A stretch of 64,000 nt of DNA. It comes from Nemophila menziesii. Taxonomy: Eukaryota; Streptophyta; Magnoliopsida; Boraginales; Hydrophyllaceae. The stretch spans positions 20,919,620 through 20,983,619 of the forward strand of contig JARWIR010000021.1 in assembly GCA_029959085.1 (NCBI GenBank), in the 5' to 3' direction. A model generated the notes under the pieces. That model was given only the letters and a program-made list of their open reading frames with translations. It was not told the origin of the DNA and made no database searches. Positions 44,571 through 55,646 of the stretch are shown here, piece after piece. The translations under genes and the position numbers were made by a program. Each line of letters begins with the position of its first letter. Position 1 is the stretch's first letter.

Positions 44571-45141
44571 GAGGGATTTTTCCCTAATATTTGTTAAATT
44601 GCACTTTTAATTCTACATTTAGATATATAAAACTGTTTATAGAGTTTTTGTGCCTTAATTGTGTGTTAATGCTTGATACATGCTTAATTGCTTAATGTAT
44701 CTTTAATTCCATTTTTTAGTATTCGATTATGAAAAATAATATATATATATATATATATATATTATATTATTTCTAAATATATGAAAAAGATATATTGAAA
44801 AATTAAAATTCTCAAATAAATTAATTTTATTAATATAAAGCAAATATTAATCTCAAAATATAGTTTAATCATACTTTGGTTTTCCAAATTTCTTTGGTTT
44901 TTTTGTTACGCATGAGGTCAAAGACCCTGAAGAATAAGTTTCTAAAGAAAAAATAATTAACTAGCCATAACGACTCGTGGCACAACCCAACCGGGTTTTT
45001 CAAATTTCAATATAAAGTAATAAAATTTTAATAAATAAATCATATTTAAAACATTAAATCCAAAATGTATGTACTTAATGGATTTGGATCATCTACTAAA
45101 TTGATTTCTATACTAACTCTACTAAATCCAATCATAATTAA
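44571..45141. other. No gene seen
   Basis: AT-rich, with a (TA)n microsatellite at 44730-44770. No open frame or TE end recognised. Confidence 0.5.
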
Positions 45142-45250
45142 GTAATTGGTTTTTAGCATTATCTTTATTTATAATTTATTTCTCTCTCTTCCTATTATAT
45201 CTCACATAGTAATTCAATTATAAATACAGATAATACTAAAAACCAATTAC
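45142..45250. repeat. 109-bp hairpin (possible small MITE)
   Basis: GTAATTGGTTTTTAGCATTA at the left is the near-complement of TAATACTAAAAACCAATTAC at the right, giving arms of about 35 bp. No clear TSD. Confidence 0.55.
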
Positions 45251-46560
45251 AATTTTACCCCCCTTTGCTTTCTTATTCCCATATATACTATTATTATCAG
45301 AATTTTTTTATTAATCTCTCTCCTCACATGTAAACAACATCTCCTCACACAACTATACACCTCTCTCCTCTCTCTATTTCTACCACCACCCACCTACCCA
45401 AACCACCACACCAACGATGGCCACCACCACCGACCTACCTAAACCACCACACCAACAACTGCTATGGAAATGGAAGATCAGTAGATCTCTAACATAGGCG
45501 TCCAGGAGATCTCGAACGAAGGCTCGAGCAGATCTCGCAGGAGTGAACGAGCGGAGACACCTCTCATCGAGCTGCGAACTAACCGCGTTGGCGAAAAAGC
45601 ACTACTCGAAGCTGTGAAGAACAGAGCCAAATAGGGGGTGGAGCTCCAGTGGTTCGAAATAAGGTTCGAAATGTAGGTTCGTCTTCACAAATCTAAGCCA
45701 TGGTTGTTCGTCGAAGTTGCAGTGAAGCTTCACAGACTCATCCTTCGCTCCAGCTCCAGCGTTGCGCCGCACCGCACCACATCGCGAAGCCGTTAAAGGA
45801 GATCTATTTGTTTCCTGCAAGTAAACTTCGTTTGCAGATCCATGGCAAGCTTAGAGGAACGAACCCAAAGGAGCCAAGATCGAGCACAGCACTGCTGAGC
45901 TCTACCGCGCTGCAGATCCATGGCAGCTTTCTCAATCTCGCTGGAATATAGAGAGGCCTGAATGTATTGCAGCACAAGAACACCATCAAAGCCTACACCT
46001 GAAGCCCCGTCACAGCTCCGTTCGCATGACATTTGCTTCTTCTTTTGATGATTAGCGTACTCTGTACGCCGAATGAAGTCTTTTTTTCAGATCTGGTCAA
46101 ACACGAATTTAGCTAGTTTTTTTTTTTAGTTTGAATTGTTATTTATATTGTAATTCATTTGAAAATGTATAAAAGAGATTGAAAAGTGAATAAATTATTA
46201 TTTTAGCTATCTGCTCTTTGATTTTTAATAATAGTCTACACTTTTTATAGAGTACTCATCAATTTTGATGTTGTACTCATCAGTTTTGGCGCAGTACTCA
46301 TCAGTTTTGAACGAGTACTCATCATTTTTGACAGAGTACTCATCAATTTTTCCGGTGGTTGGAAGTCGGTGCCGGTGGTCGGAGGTCGGTGGTCGGAGGT
46401 TGGAGGTCGATGGTCTGATGTTAGAGATCGGAGGTAGGTGGATAGTAGAGAGAGATGAACAGTGACATCACTTCTTTTGTCTTTTAGTGTTAGTAAGGGT
46501 ATTTTAGTATTTGGTCATCCTCCATGTCCCTTGAAAGAATTAAGATTTATTCCCCTCCTT
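45251..46560. mobile_element. Possible second MULE-like non-autonomous element, reverse orientation
   Basis: Read on the minus strand, 46260-46520 has the same order of parts as the left end of the MULE at 38665: an 'aaatac...taccctta' stretch, a CT-rich run, a CGACCTCCGACCACCG block and a 'gatgagtac' array. The opposite half (45400-46030) is GC-rich like the right half of that MULE. I could not find the TIRs or a TSD, so the limits are guesses. Confidence 0.35.
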
Positions 46561-46918
46561 ATAGAGAATAAACTTTGTCTCTAAGACCCTATCTCTCATT
46601 CACCCTATATTTAATATGATAAAAAATACTGTGTTATAAAAAAATTTAAGAAAAAGTTATTTTTTGTATGTTCATAAAAAACCTTATTTTAGAATTTTAA
46701 AAATATAAATAATTAGGGTTTAAAAAGAAAAAATATATATAAAAACGCAATATATTTGGAATTTTTTTTAAATTTATAAATAATATTGGGTATGGACATA
46801 TTAACCTTTGATTTTATTTATCAAGTTTAAAATATTTGCATAACTTTGATTATATTTGGGTTAAATATGTAGGATGAATAGATATTAGGATGACGCCGAG
46901 TCATTGTAGGTTTTTCGT

Positions 46919-47582
46919 GTGGATGATTTCATGCTTTTAAGATTCAAAACAGATGACGAAGCGTACGAGTTTTATAATATTTACGCTAAGATTAAGGGTT
47001 TTAGAGTAAGGAGAAATACCACCGGTGTAAAAGAGGGGCATATATGGTATAGATTGTTTACGTGTTCAAATGAAGGTACACATAGTGACCAATATATTCA
47101 TATGCAAAACAGACAAAGAGAGCACCGGGCGTTGACGATATGTGAGTGTCCAACCCCTCTCAGATTATTATGGAATAATGATCTTTAGATGTATATGGTT
47201 TCAAAAGTTGTACTTGAGCATAGTCATGCGCTTCTTCCTAAGTTTTGTGTCCCGTACTTACGCTCTCACCAAAAAGTTGACGCTCCCCACCTCGCCTAAG
47301 CGTTGACCATGCATGCTTCAGGAATAAGCACGAACCATATCATGGATGAATTTAAGTACCAAGACTCGGGGTATGATAACGTTGGTTTTCTTAAGAAGGA
47401 CCTTTACAACATCCTCGGTAGGGTGCGTTGTGCAGATATTAGCATGGGAGATGCTAACGCGGCATTGGCATACATGATCGAGAAAAAGGTACCAGATGGT
47501 TCTTTCTTCTTTGCCTATAATGTTGACATATCAAACCAGCTGGATAGGATATTCTGAGCCGATGGTAGATCAAGTAAAGAAC
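46919..47582 (+). pseudogene. FAR1/MULE-type transposase fragment
   Basis: N-terminal part of a FAR1/FHY3-like protein, a family derived from Mutator-like transposases. Residues about 5-60 form the FAR1 DNA-binding domain (FKTDDEAYEFYNIYAKIKGF, then LFTCSNEG). After a stop at about 47187 the frame resumes with a VVLEHSHALLPK-like stretch (the usual HNH motif) and the SGISTNHIMDEFKYQDSG and NVGFLKKDLYN region. The normal continuation FWADG reads F-stop-ADG at 47553-47566, a TGG-to-TGA change. The sequence is cut at about 47582, where minus-strand LINE sequence begins. The catalytic DDE part is missing. It may be a remnant of a MULE rather than of a host FAR1 gene. Confidence 0.75.
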
Positions 47583-49000
47583 TTTAGCCCATAAAACTCT
47601 AGCTCCCTTTTCTCCATCTACATTTCCCTTCCATAAGAAGTTTGAGAGCTTTTGGTTAACTTTATATATAGTGTTCTTTGGAAACATAAATACTATACAT
47701 CAATACAAAATTTTACTTATATAAACTACCTTCAATAACTCCAATCTCCCTGCATAGGTAAGAAATTTGTTGCTCCATTTGTTAATACTTGAACAAATAC
47801 TTTCCATCAACTTATTAGAGTCTTCAAGCTTGATTTTCTTAGAGCTAAGTGGCACTCCAAGATACCTAACTGGAAGATTCCCCTCCTCAATTCCCAATAT
47901 TTGTGTAATACTATCTTTTACTTCTCTCTTTGTACCTCCAAAGTAAACCTCACTTTTTTGGTTTATCTTCATCCTAGACATCCTAGAGAACAAGTTTAAA
48001 CCTTCCTTAACAAGCATAGTAGATTAAGTCTCAACCTTAATGAATATCAATAAGTCATCTACAAAGATGATGTAGTTTAGTTTTAGTCCTTCACACTTTA
48101 GATGAAAGGAAACGTTGCAATTCTCTCCAACATTGTTGAATAAAGATGTGAAAACTTTCATACAAATGACAAATAAGTATGGGGAGAGATAGGGTCCCCT
48201 TGTATAAGACCTCTCTTCCCTTCAAAAAAAACCCAACCATCTCACCATTAACTCCAAGTGAATAAGTAGGAGAAGACACACACACATCTCTATCCATTTT
48301 CTAACATTCTCACAAAATGGTAGAGCTTCAAGTATGTTAAACATAAACTCCCAATGTATACTATCATATGCCTTTTGTAAATATACATTTATTGTGCACC
48401 TTGGGCTCAAACTCTCTTTTCCATAACCATGTGTAATGTCTTGAGCCACTATTATGTTGTCTCCTGTGAATCTACTACTCACAAAGGCAGGTTGATTGCT
48501 AGAGATAATAGTGTGTAATACTTTTCTAACAATATTTGAGATCATTCTTGACATAGTTTTGTATGAAGTGTTCAAACAAGCTATAGGTCTAAACTGTCTC
48601 ACATTTGTAGGAATTTTCACTTTAGGTATAAGGGTGATATTAGTTGAATTAACACCCCTCTCCATGTAGTTTGTTTCAAAAGTCTCAAGTATAGCCTTAC
48701 AAAAATCCTCACCCACAATACTCCATGCTTGTTTGTAAAAATAAGTAGTAAATCCATCTGACCCATCTACTGAAAACAAAGCTTCCTTCATCTCTTCTTT
48801 AGTAAAAGTTTGTTCCAAGCTCTTTATTTGTTCTTCAAAGAGACTAATATTGAGTAATTCTTTAAAAACTAAGGTTGAACAAGTCTCCCTATCTTCACCT
48901 ATAGTTCTAATTAGCTTCTTGTAGAATTGTATAAGTTCTTCCTTAAGTTGTAACCAATAATCAAGAGTTTCAAATTTCAAGAGTGGTTAAAGCTTTGAGT
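47583..49000 (-). pseudogene. LINE reverse transcriptase fragment
   Basis: Minus-strand L1-like RT. From high to low coordinate: TKEEMKEALFSVDGSDGFT, an ITLIPKVKIP and FRPIACLNTSYK stretch, an AFVSSRFTGDNIIVAQD block, INVYLQKAYDSIHW (first catalytic region), then LIQGDPISPYLF, and the polymerase box FVDDLLIF at about 48045-48070. A KSEVYFGG / RYLGVPLSSKK region and KLSNFLWKG follow. Frame changes at about 48220 and 48020 and stops break it. No endonuclease or RNase H is attached. It appears to be a different LINE lineage from the full-length copy, since the motifs differ at many positions. Confidence 0.8.
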
Positions 49001-49019
49001 TGGGGGTCAATTGAGATGA

Positions 49020-49395
49020 TTAAGAGAACATGAACATTATCTACTGTATGGGAGATGAAGAAATCAAGGTATTGGATTTAATTGAGAAGAAATCAAGTGA
49101 GAAAAGTCCTAGTTCCAATTCAAAGGGTAAAATAGGTCATGAAAAGAGAGGTTAGCTAGCTGTGTTTGATTCAATGAGCAAAAAGGTTCCAACTTTAGTG
49201 AGGAAAACAACACAACCTCTACGAATCAAAGACCTTATACCCAAAGTAAAAGAGAAAGCTTCAAGGGCCCTGATAGCTTCTCCAAAGAAACAATTAAAGG
49301 AACTACCTTTTTCTTATAAGAAAGTATTTGAAGAAGAAGTTGAAGGAGAATACATGAAGATTCATGGAGATTTGGAATGCTTGGGTTGTTTGTGA
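49020..49395 (+). other. Unrecognised open frames
   Basis: A short frame at 49162-49395 is Lys-rich (KVKEKASRALIASPKKQLKE) and ends EGEYMKIHGDLECLGCL. Upstream in the same orientation is a short frame with MGDEEIKVLDLIEKKSSEKS. I do not recognise either one. They may be part of the Athila copy that begins nearby, in the place of the extra ORF of element 1, but the sequences are not alike. Confidence 0.25.
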
Positions 49396-49639
49396 ATTGT
49401 ATTTTGTGAGGAGAAGAGGAAGATGTGGCACAGTTGATCTATGAGGAGGTGATACGAATTTTCGATCTCTCCCATATCGTTATTTAATGCAATATCCTAT
49501 TATGATCACGTGTCTTGATCGAAAAGTGAATAAAGAAATTGGGTGAAGAAGATAACTAGAATTTAATCCAAGTATCGTCAAGGCGAGGTAAAAGCCTCGA
49601 AGAGTATGTTTTCTTTCTTCCCTACCATTTCTTTATGTG

Positions 49640-51129
49640 CAATATGTATGCTAATTTTAAATTTTATTCTTTCTTGAGTCTTTTTCGAGTCGTGAGGACA
49701 CGGCTCATTTTTGAGTTGGGGGTGGGGATTCGTTGTCCTCATCTTCCTTTTTGTTTTTACATAAAATTTAAATTTTTTTTGGGTTGAAATAGGCATAGAA
49801 TATCTTTGAATGTACCTATTTGAGCATGATTTAATTAAGTTAATGATAATAGGTAGTATGTTTTTGAAAGATGTCATAAGTTTGTTTAGATGCATGTATG
49901 AACAGGAAATAAAAGATAGAAAAGTTAATGAGCAATGCTAAGAAGTATGTTGAAACTTAGGAATAGTTATTTGGTGTGTAGAACGTGAGGTTTGAAATTA
50001 GTTGAAAACCCACTTAGCTATGAACTATTAGTGAAAAAGTAACAAAATCCGGTAGTTAGAAAAATGAATAAGGCAGTCTTTCATGTTAAAACACTTGAAG
50101 CCTTTATACCTTCTCACCCTTTTATTTGATTATTGTTATTATTTATCCGTCTTAGCCCCTCTGAGCCTTTCTAAAGCATTTTATTTAACCACATTATAAT
50201 CCATACCCTAGTTTTAGGACTTATCTATATGACCCGCACTCGAATCGCAAAACCTGAGACAACTCGTTTTAGAGCTTGAGTTTGGGGTGGTGGGTTTCAT
50301 TATTAGGGAACTTTGGGATTTGGGAATTATAATTGTGATTTTATTGATGATGAATTGTTATTATTGTATCCCTTGCCGGGGTAATAGTGAATGGAAAAGA
50401 AGCTACGAGCTGAATTTGCCAACAAGGGCATAAAAAGAATATATATAGGAAAAAATAGTGTGATATCTCGAACATCAAAAAGAGAGTCATAGCTATACAA
50501 AAAAGAAAAAATTGATATGAAAAGAATATATATTCAGACCGGAAAAGTGGAATTTTGTAAATCATCACTAAAAGGTTTTATTGGGATTTATTGGAGATGC
50601 ACATTAAAAGCATCAATAAATTGGTTTGAGTGAGAACATCTTCGAGTGAAAACTCAAGCTCTAGGGCGATTCGTTGATGGCTAGTGAGGAGAGAGCCAAA
50701 AGCTCACTTTTCATTATCCAAATATACCACACCCGTCCTTAAGCCAAGTTATAACCAAGACCTTAGGATTTCTAACTACTAGATGGAGAAACAAATTGAG
50801 CTATTAGGTAGTAGGTAAGTGGACCATTGGATGTTGTATTTGGGACCTATGAACAACCTATAGCCATTAACCTGAACTAAGTTATCATCCTCTACTTCTG
50901 GCATTGCGAAGTTAATCTGGACTTGAATTTATGGATTGTTTATTACATGTATATTAAGCATATTTGTGCATTATTTCTTGAGCATTACTACATGAGACTT
51001 TTTAGATATTTTTCTCTAGGATCATTCATTATGTTCTGTTCTTATTCTCCTCCTACTTCTTCTTCTTGACTACCCTACTATTCTTTACTTTTATTGTATC
51101 GGGACGATACAACTTTGAGTTGGGGGTCT
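49640..51129 (+). mobile_element. 3' internal region of Athila copy 2
   Basis: Matches 6900-8432 of element 1 almost throughout, including the shared 'gtctttttcgagtcgtg', 'ctagggcgattcgttgatgg' and 'tgtatcgggacgatacaac' blocks, and ends in the polypurine-like gagttgggggtct before the LTR. No coding sequence. The rest of this copy's internal region, to the left, is missing. Confidence 0.8.
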
Positions 51130-52709
51130 TGATGTCTCCTCATTTTTCATAATATAATATACTTCAGAGACATCATTTTAGGCTTATTTATTAGTTTATA
51201 GGACGATCTTAGCTTAATTTAGTGCACTTTCCTATTTTGAGTCTTGATTTGTAGAATTATTATTTTTAGAGCATATTGGGTTTAATTGTTTATTTAGTAA
51301 GAAGCTTTAAAGATAATTATGGAGATTAATTAGAGTCCAAGTCAAATACAACAACTTATGGAAAGAGATTTGCATGGTAATTGGAGATAAGGAAACAAAA
51401 GCTAAAAAGATGGAAAAGGAAAAGCTGCCTAAATCTGGGATTCTGCATACACGTCTAAAGATATGCGTTTTTACCTAAGAAATCGGCCGAATCTGATGAT
51501 TTCCTTCTAAATGGTCAAGATAATTCTGTTGCGATTCTTTTGGTATCTTATGGAGCTCAATCCGACCAATAACGAAGAAGATACGCTCAAAACGGTCCAG
51601 CAGTGTTTATCTTTGTTTCCTTACGAATTTGAGTTGGGCTAGGAGTCCATTACTTTCCTTCTCCTTCAAGAAAACGAATTAGGTCTTCCTATACCCTATA
51701 AATACAGCCTCTTAACACTCTAAAATCATCCTTGGCCAGACCCTAAGGCCAAGAGGAAGCTGCAACACAAGAGAAGAAGTCTGGAAGGAGCTGTGCATCA
51801 ATCATGTCTCCTTCAACCTCTTATTTTGTAATTCTTTTCTCTTCTTTTCTTTGTATGAACTAATTCTATTAGCTTAGGTTTTGCATCATGTATAAACTAT
51901 GAATTCTAATTCTTCTATCTATGTTTCTTTGGGAATTATATGTTTTAATCTGATATTAGCTACTTACCTTTATATTTGATTATGTGTTTTGATTTAATGA
52001 TTGTTTTCCTTGCGAATGCATGCGTATAGGATTACCTTAATAGTAGTTAGATGGTCGCCTTACCAGGGTGTTTAACTATTGAACCACCACATAACGTCTA
52101 GTGTCGATAGTAGTTCTGACAAAACATGCTTCTAACTAGATAGTCATTAGGGTTTGTTTTAATCACCATATCACCAATTGATTGTAGTGTGCTGGATAGG
52201 GCCTTAGTGGCGTTTGATAACCCTATTTGAGTCCTCGTCTTGGTTGTGCCGTAGCCCCCTTAGTCGCTCTCAAGGTCTAAGATTGGGGAATTTAGAATCC
52301 TGACTAAGTATACCAAGAGCTAATATTCTCCCTTATGAACTAGATCTAATAGATAGAATTAGAATGATTAGTGCGTACTAGTAAAACCTAAGTTATAACT
52401 TTCATACCATCTTCTTTTCTTTTCTTTTATTTATATTCTGTCTTTAGTTTATTAGTTAGTTTATTAATTGAAAATCAAATAAATATTTGTCTATCTCTTC
52501 TTTCTACTTGCGTATTATCTTTTCTATCTTTGATATCTGCACTTGATAATTTGCATAAGTTCTCTCTAACTTTCGTCAGTCCCTGAGGAACGAATCTTCT
52601 TATCATTAAAACTTGCATACGTCCTGTAATACTTGCAGTACCGTGTTAGCGTAGAGTGTTTATTTGCATCTAAATTACATATCTTTTTATCACACCTTAG
52701 GCCACACCA
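51130..52709 (+). mobile_element. LTR of Athila copy 2, shared between two internal regions
   Basis: 1580 bp, starts TGATGTCTCC and ends GCCACACCA. TATA box TATAAATA at 51697-51704. On its left is the 3' end of an Athila internal region and on its right a primer site and gag. It therefore acts as 3' LTR of one copy and 5' LTR of the next. Confidence 0.9.
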
Positions 52710-52715
52710 AGTTTT

Positions 52716-52733
52716 TGGCGCCGCTGCCGGGGA
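52716..52733 (+). other. Primer-binding site, Athila copy 2
   Basis: TGGCGCCGCTGCCGGGGA, a better match to the Athila primer site than the one at 207. Confidence 0.8.
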
Positions 52734-52826
52734 CTACATCGTTAGTCCTTGTGCAATTATCTTGTGCTTTTATTTTAGTTAGTTCTATTTTACGCTTTTC
52801 TTTTTAGTTTTTGTTTTACAGATTTT

Positions 52827-53889
52827 TTTTAGGCGAAAGCAGATTTATTAGGAGATAAAGGTTTCGTGTTATTAGATCCTGAAGACGCTAATTCATGATG
52901 GAAGCTCTAAAGCTCAAGGAGTTGAGACAACAACTTGAGGAATTACGAGAACAATCGCGAGAAATAGCTCGGAGGAATCTAGTACATACATCACCTTCAT
53001 GTCCTAGTTGTGGAGCAAGAGATCACTCGTGGGGACAGTGCATGAACAATCCAGCCTCAATTTCCTTCATGCCTTATCAAAGAGACCATTATTATGATGG
53101 TTATTATCAATCTCAAGGAAATTACGCTGACTATCAACCCCCACAGAGTTACAATTGGGTCGGAGATCAACAGAATTATTATCATGATAACCATTATCAT
53201 GATGATTATTATCAACCACGACCACAATCTTACTATCCTCCACAACCTATCTATCAAGAAGCGCCAATTTATAATGAAGCTTATCAAGAACCACCTCCTT
53301 ATTCAATGCAGCAAACCGTACAACAACCTTCGAGTTCGAATTCAATCAAGGCTAAGATAATGAACCTAACTGAAAAAATGGAGATTCGCCAGTAAATATT
53401 CCAAAGCTCAGAAAATGCGCTTAAGGATATCGAGCATACAATGTCACAAATGGTGAATAAGCTTCAAATCTTGGCAGAAAGGCAACTCCGAAGTAAGACT
53501 AGTGCTCCAGCAAACACAGTTTGTCATGCAGTTGAATTAGGAAGTGAAAAACAACTACCTCCACCAAGACCAGAACCAGAACCAGTCCCTATTCCAGAGG
53601 TCGAAGAGGTAGTTGAACAAAAAAGTGTCCAAGAGAAGACACCAGAAAAGAAAGAGAGCCCAGTGGTAACCAACACATGTCCTCCTCCACCATTCCCGTC
53701 ACGTGTCAGAAAGGACAATTACCTGGAATTCAAGCAGTTCGTTGACACGGTGAACAAGTTAAAGATCAGCACCCCATTTGTAGAAGCTCTCACAAGAATG
53801 TCAAAATACGGCCAATTCATGAAGGACATTCTTTCTAACAAACGAAGATTCGAAGCTAAAGAGATGAATGGATTGCTAGAGGAGTGTAG
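52827..53889 (+). pseudogene. gag: Athila gag remnant, copy 2
   Basis: Gag sequence resumes in the ADLLGDKGFVLLDPEDA part, so about 560 bp of the N-terminal gag present in element 1 is deleted. A 166-codon frame (52895-53395) has the LKLKELRQQLEELREQSREI coiled-coil-like stretch, the zinc knuckle CPSCGARDHSWGQC and a Tyr/Gln/Pro-rich region longer than in element 1 (many YY and DD pairs). A further frame (53441-53911) continues to LEFKQFVDTVNKLKISTPF. After a match to 'gagtgtagtgct' the Athila sequence stops at about 53890, where a copia LTR begins. Protease and pol are absent. Confidence 0.8.
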
Positions 53890-54178
53890 TGCTACAAATA
53901 TACATACCTAATTAGTTATAACAGGGGAAACATACGTTATCACTCACTCACTCACATAAATAAATCCTTTCCTATTCGTATTGCAAAATAGACCGTTAAT
54001 ACTGTTATGAACAGAGAGAATAGAGAGAGAAGCGTTCTGTTTATTATCAGAGAGTCTATAGATTACATAGTGTGAGCTCCTATTTATAGGTGATAGGAGA
54101 CCCTAAACCCTAGTGTTCATGGGCTTGACTACTAGCCCATGGGCTGGAATGAATATCCACTAAGATAAGTTTATAACA
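53890..54178 (-). mobile_element. 3' LTR of a truncated Ty1/copia element
   Basis: On the minus strand the LTR starts TGTTATAAACTTATC at 54178, directly after a purine tract (CCAAGGGGGAG, complement of 54179-54189). A TATA element 'cctataaatagg' lies near 54080-54092 on the minus strand. The inner end at about 53890 is approximate, chosen where Athila gag homology stops. About 289 bp long. Confidence 0.65.
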
Positions 54179-54199
54179 CTCCCCCTTGGATATTCAGTC

Positions 54200-54370
54200 C
54201 CTAAGAATATGCCTCGTTAAAACCTTCCTAGAAAAACCTAGTAGGAAAAAATCTAGTGAAGGAAAAAGAGTACATTTCTTTATACGCTAACTAAAACTAC
54301 CTCATTAAAAACCTTTATCAGGAAAACCTATTAGGACAAAACTGTGATGAAAGAAAAGAGTGTAGTGCGT
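54200..54370 (-). repeat. Copia 3' untranslated repeats, first pair
   Basis: Two copies, about 90 bp apart, of a 60-bp phrase with 'cctcattaaaacctt' and 'aggaaaaagagt' (plus-strand reading, at about 54211 and 54300). They lie between the pol end and the LTR. Confidence 0.7.
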
Positions 54371-54396
54371 ATTTGTCTCCCCTTCTTGTCAGCTTC

Positions 54397-54665
54397 TTAA
54401 GAAAGATCTTGAAGTCGCTGCATGCTAATCTTGTGTATTAGTTTCTTGAACATAGATGTAGGTAATGCCTTTGTAAATAAATCGTTTGAATTGTCACTTG
54501 AGCGAATTGGTTGAACATCTACTTCACATTTTTTCAAGAGTTCATGTCTAAAGGATAGCTTTGGAGATATGTTTGGTTCGATCATCTTTGATGTAGCCTC
54601 CTATGTCTTGAGTGATACAAGTAGCATATTATTCAACTTTGTTTACTTGTCGAAAGATTGCATTC
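54397..54665 (-). pseudogene. Copia pol C-terminus (end of RNase H)
   Basis: Minus strand. It encodes the end of a Ty1/copia polyprotein: an ATCITQDIGGYIKDDRTKHI-like stretch, then after a one-base shift RHELLKKCEVDVQPIRSSD, and NDLFTKALPTSMFKKLIHKI. This is the invariant end (D-x-F-T-K-x-L) of copia RNase H. Everything upstream of it is missing: beyond about 54665 the sequence changes to another copy's 3' region. No intact element. Confidence 0.8.
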
Positions 54666-54685
54666 CGCTTTAATATTTAATTTTG

Positions 54686-54880
54686 AGAATATACCTCATT
54701 AAAACCTTTCTAAGAAAAACCCAATGGGACAAAATCATAGTAAAGGAAAAAGAGTATAGTATTCTTCAACACGCTTATATAAATTGCCTCATTAAAAACC
54801 TTGCAAGGAAAACCCAGTGGGAAAAAAACCTATGCTAAGGGAAAAAGAGTGCATTGCGTAAATGTCTCCCCCTGATGTGA
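54686..54880 (-). repeat. Copia 3' untranslated repeats, second pair
   Basis: Two more copies of the same phrase, at about 54691 and 54788, followed by 'aatgtctccccctgatgtgag', which resembles the purine tract at 54376. It looks like the 3' region of a second copy of the same family joined to the first. Confidence 0.6.
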
Positions 54881-55577
54881 GTATAACACAATGGTGTATA
54901 ACTTGAGACATTTAATAGGAGTAATAAATAATACGACATAAATTGGATCGACGCTTCATTCATATATAATGATTTAAAAAGCTCGACATAAGACTTATAT
55001 GAAGTCTTTCATAAAAAATAATAGCAAATAAAAGTGCATCCACCACCGGAGACTATATCTCTTTAATAAATATATTATGTGTGCTACAACTTACTATCTT
55101 ATATAGTGACTCCCCCTTGTAGCACATTCGTTTCAAAATTGTGAAAAATTTTACGTCGTACAAGTGAAATTAAAAAAAATATTTGCTTTATTTATGTCTT
55201 ACTACTGATGGCCAGTCAGTTTATTTAGACATTTTAATTAAAATAATCCTCGGTTTCATTCATATATTAATAGTTATTACGCGTATATATAAATATTCGA
55301 TTATGATCAATTTTTAGTTAGGTTCCAATAATTTAAAGTAGTAAAATAACTGCTTGAGATCTCAATATATAATCAGGTACCTGATACTCAGTAGGAGCAT
55401 TTTAATTCTCAGTTATATACACTACTTTGACATTTATAAGATGTCAAAAGTCTCATAATTAACAATTTACTCATGTTATTGCTCATTTATGCTATCTTTG
55501 GAACCAAATAGATCTATTGAGCTTTAAGCACACAATAGTCTAATTTTATAAGATAGCTCTTTTGAGACATAAATTTA
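54880..55577. other. Flank of the LINE target, no gene
   Basis: AT-rich, with 'gactcccccttgtagcac' at about 55107 resembling another copia-type purine tract and LTR edge. No coding sequence. The LINE inserted at 55589. Confidence 0.4.
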
Positions 55578-55646
55578 AATAGGAGCATTTTTTTTTTTTT
55601 TTGGACATTGTGGGGGTGCAGACGCACCCAAAAACAAAAAACGAGA

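Noticed and set aside
53926..53933. Alternative copia LTR edge at a second TTATAACA
   Set aside because: It is not next to a purine tract, and Athila homology stops further left at about 53890; kept only as a boundary uncertainty.
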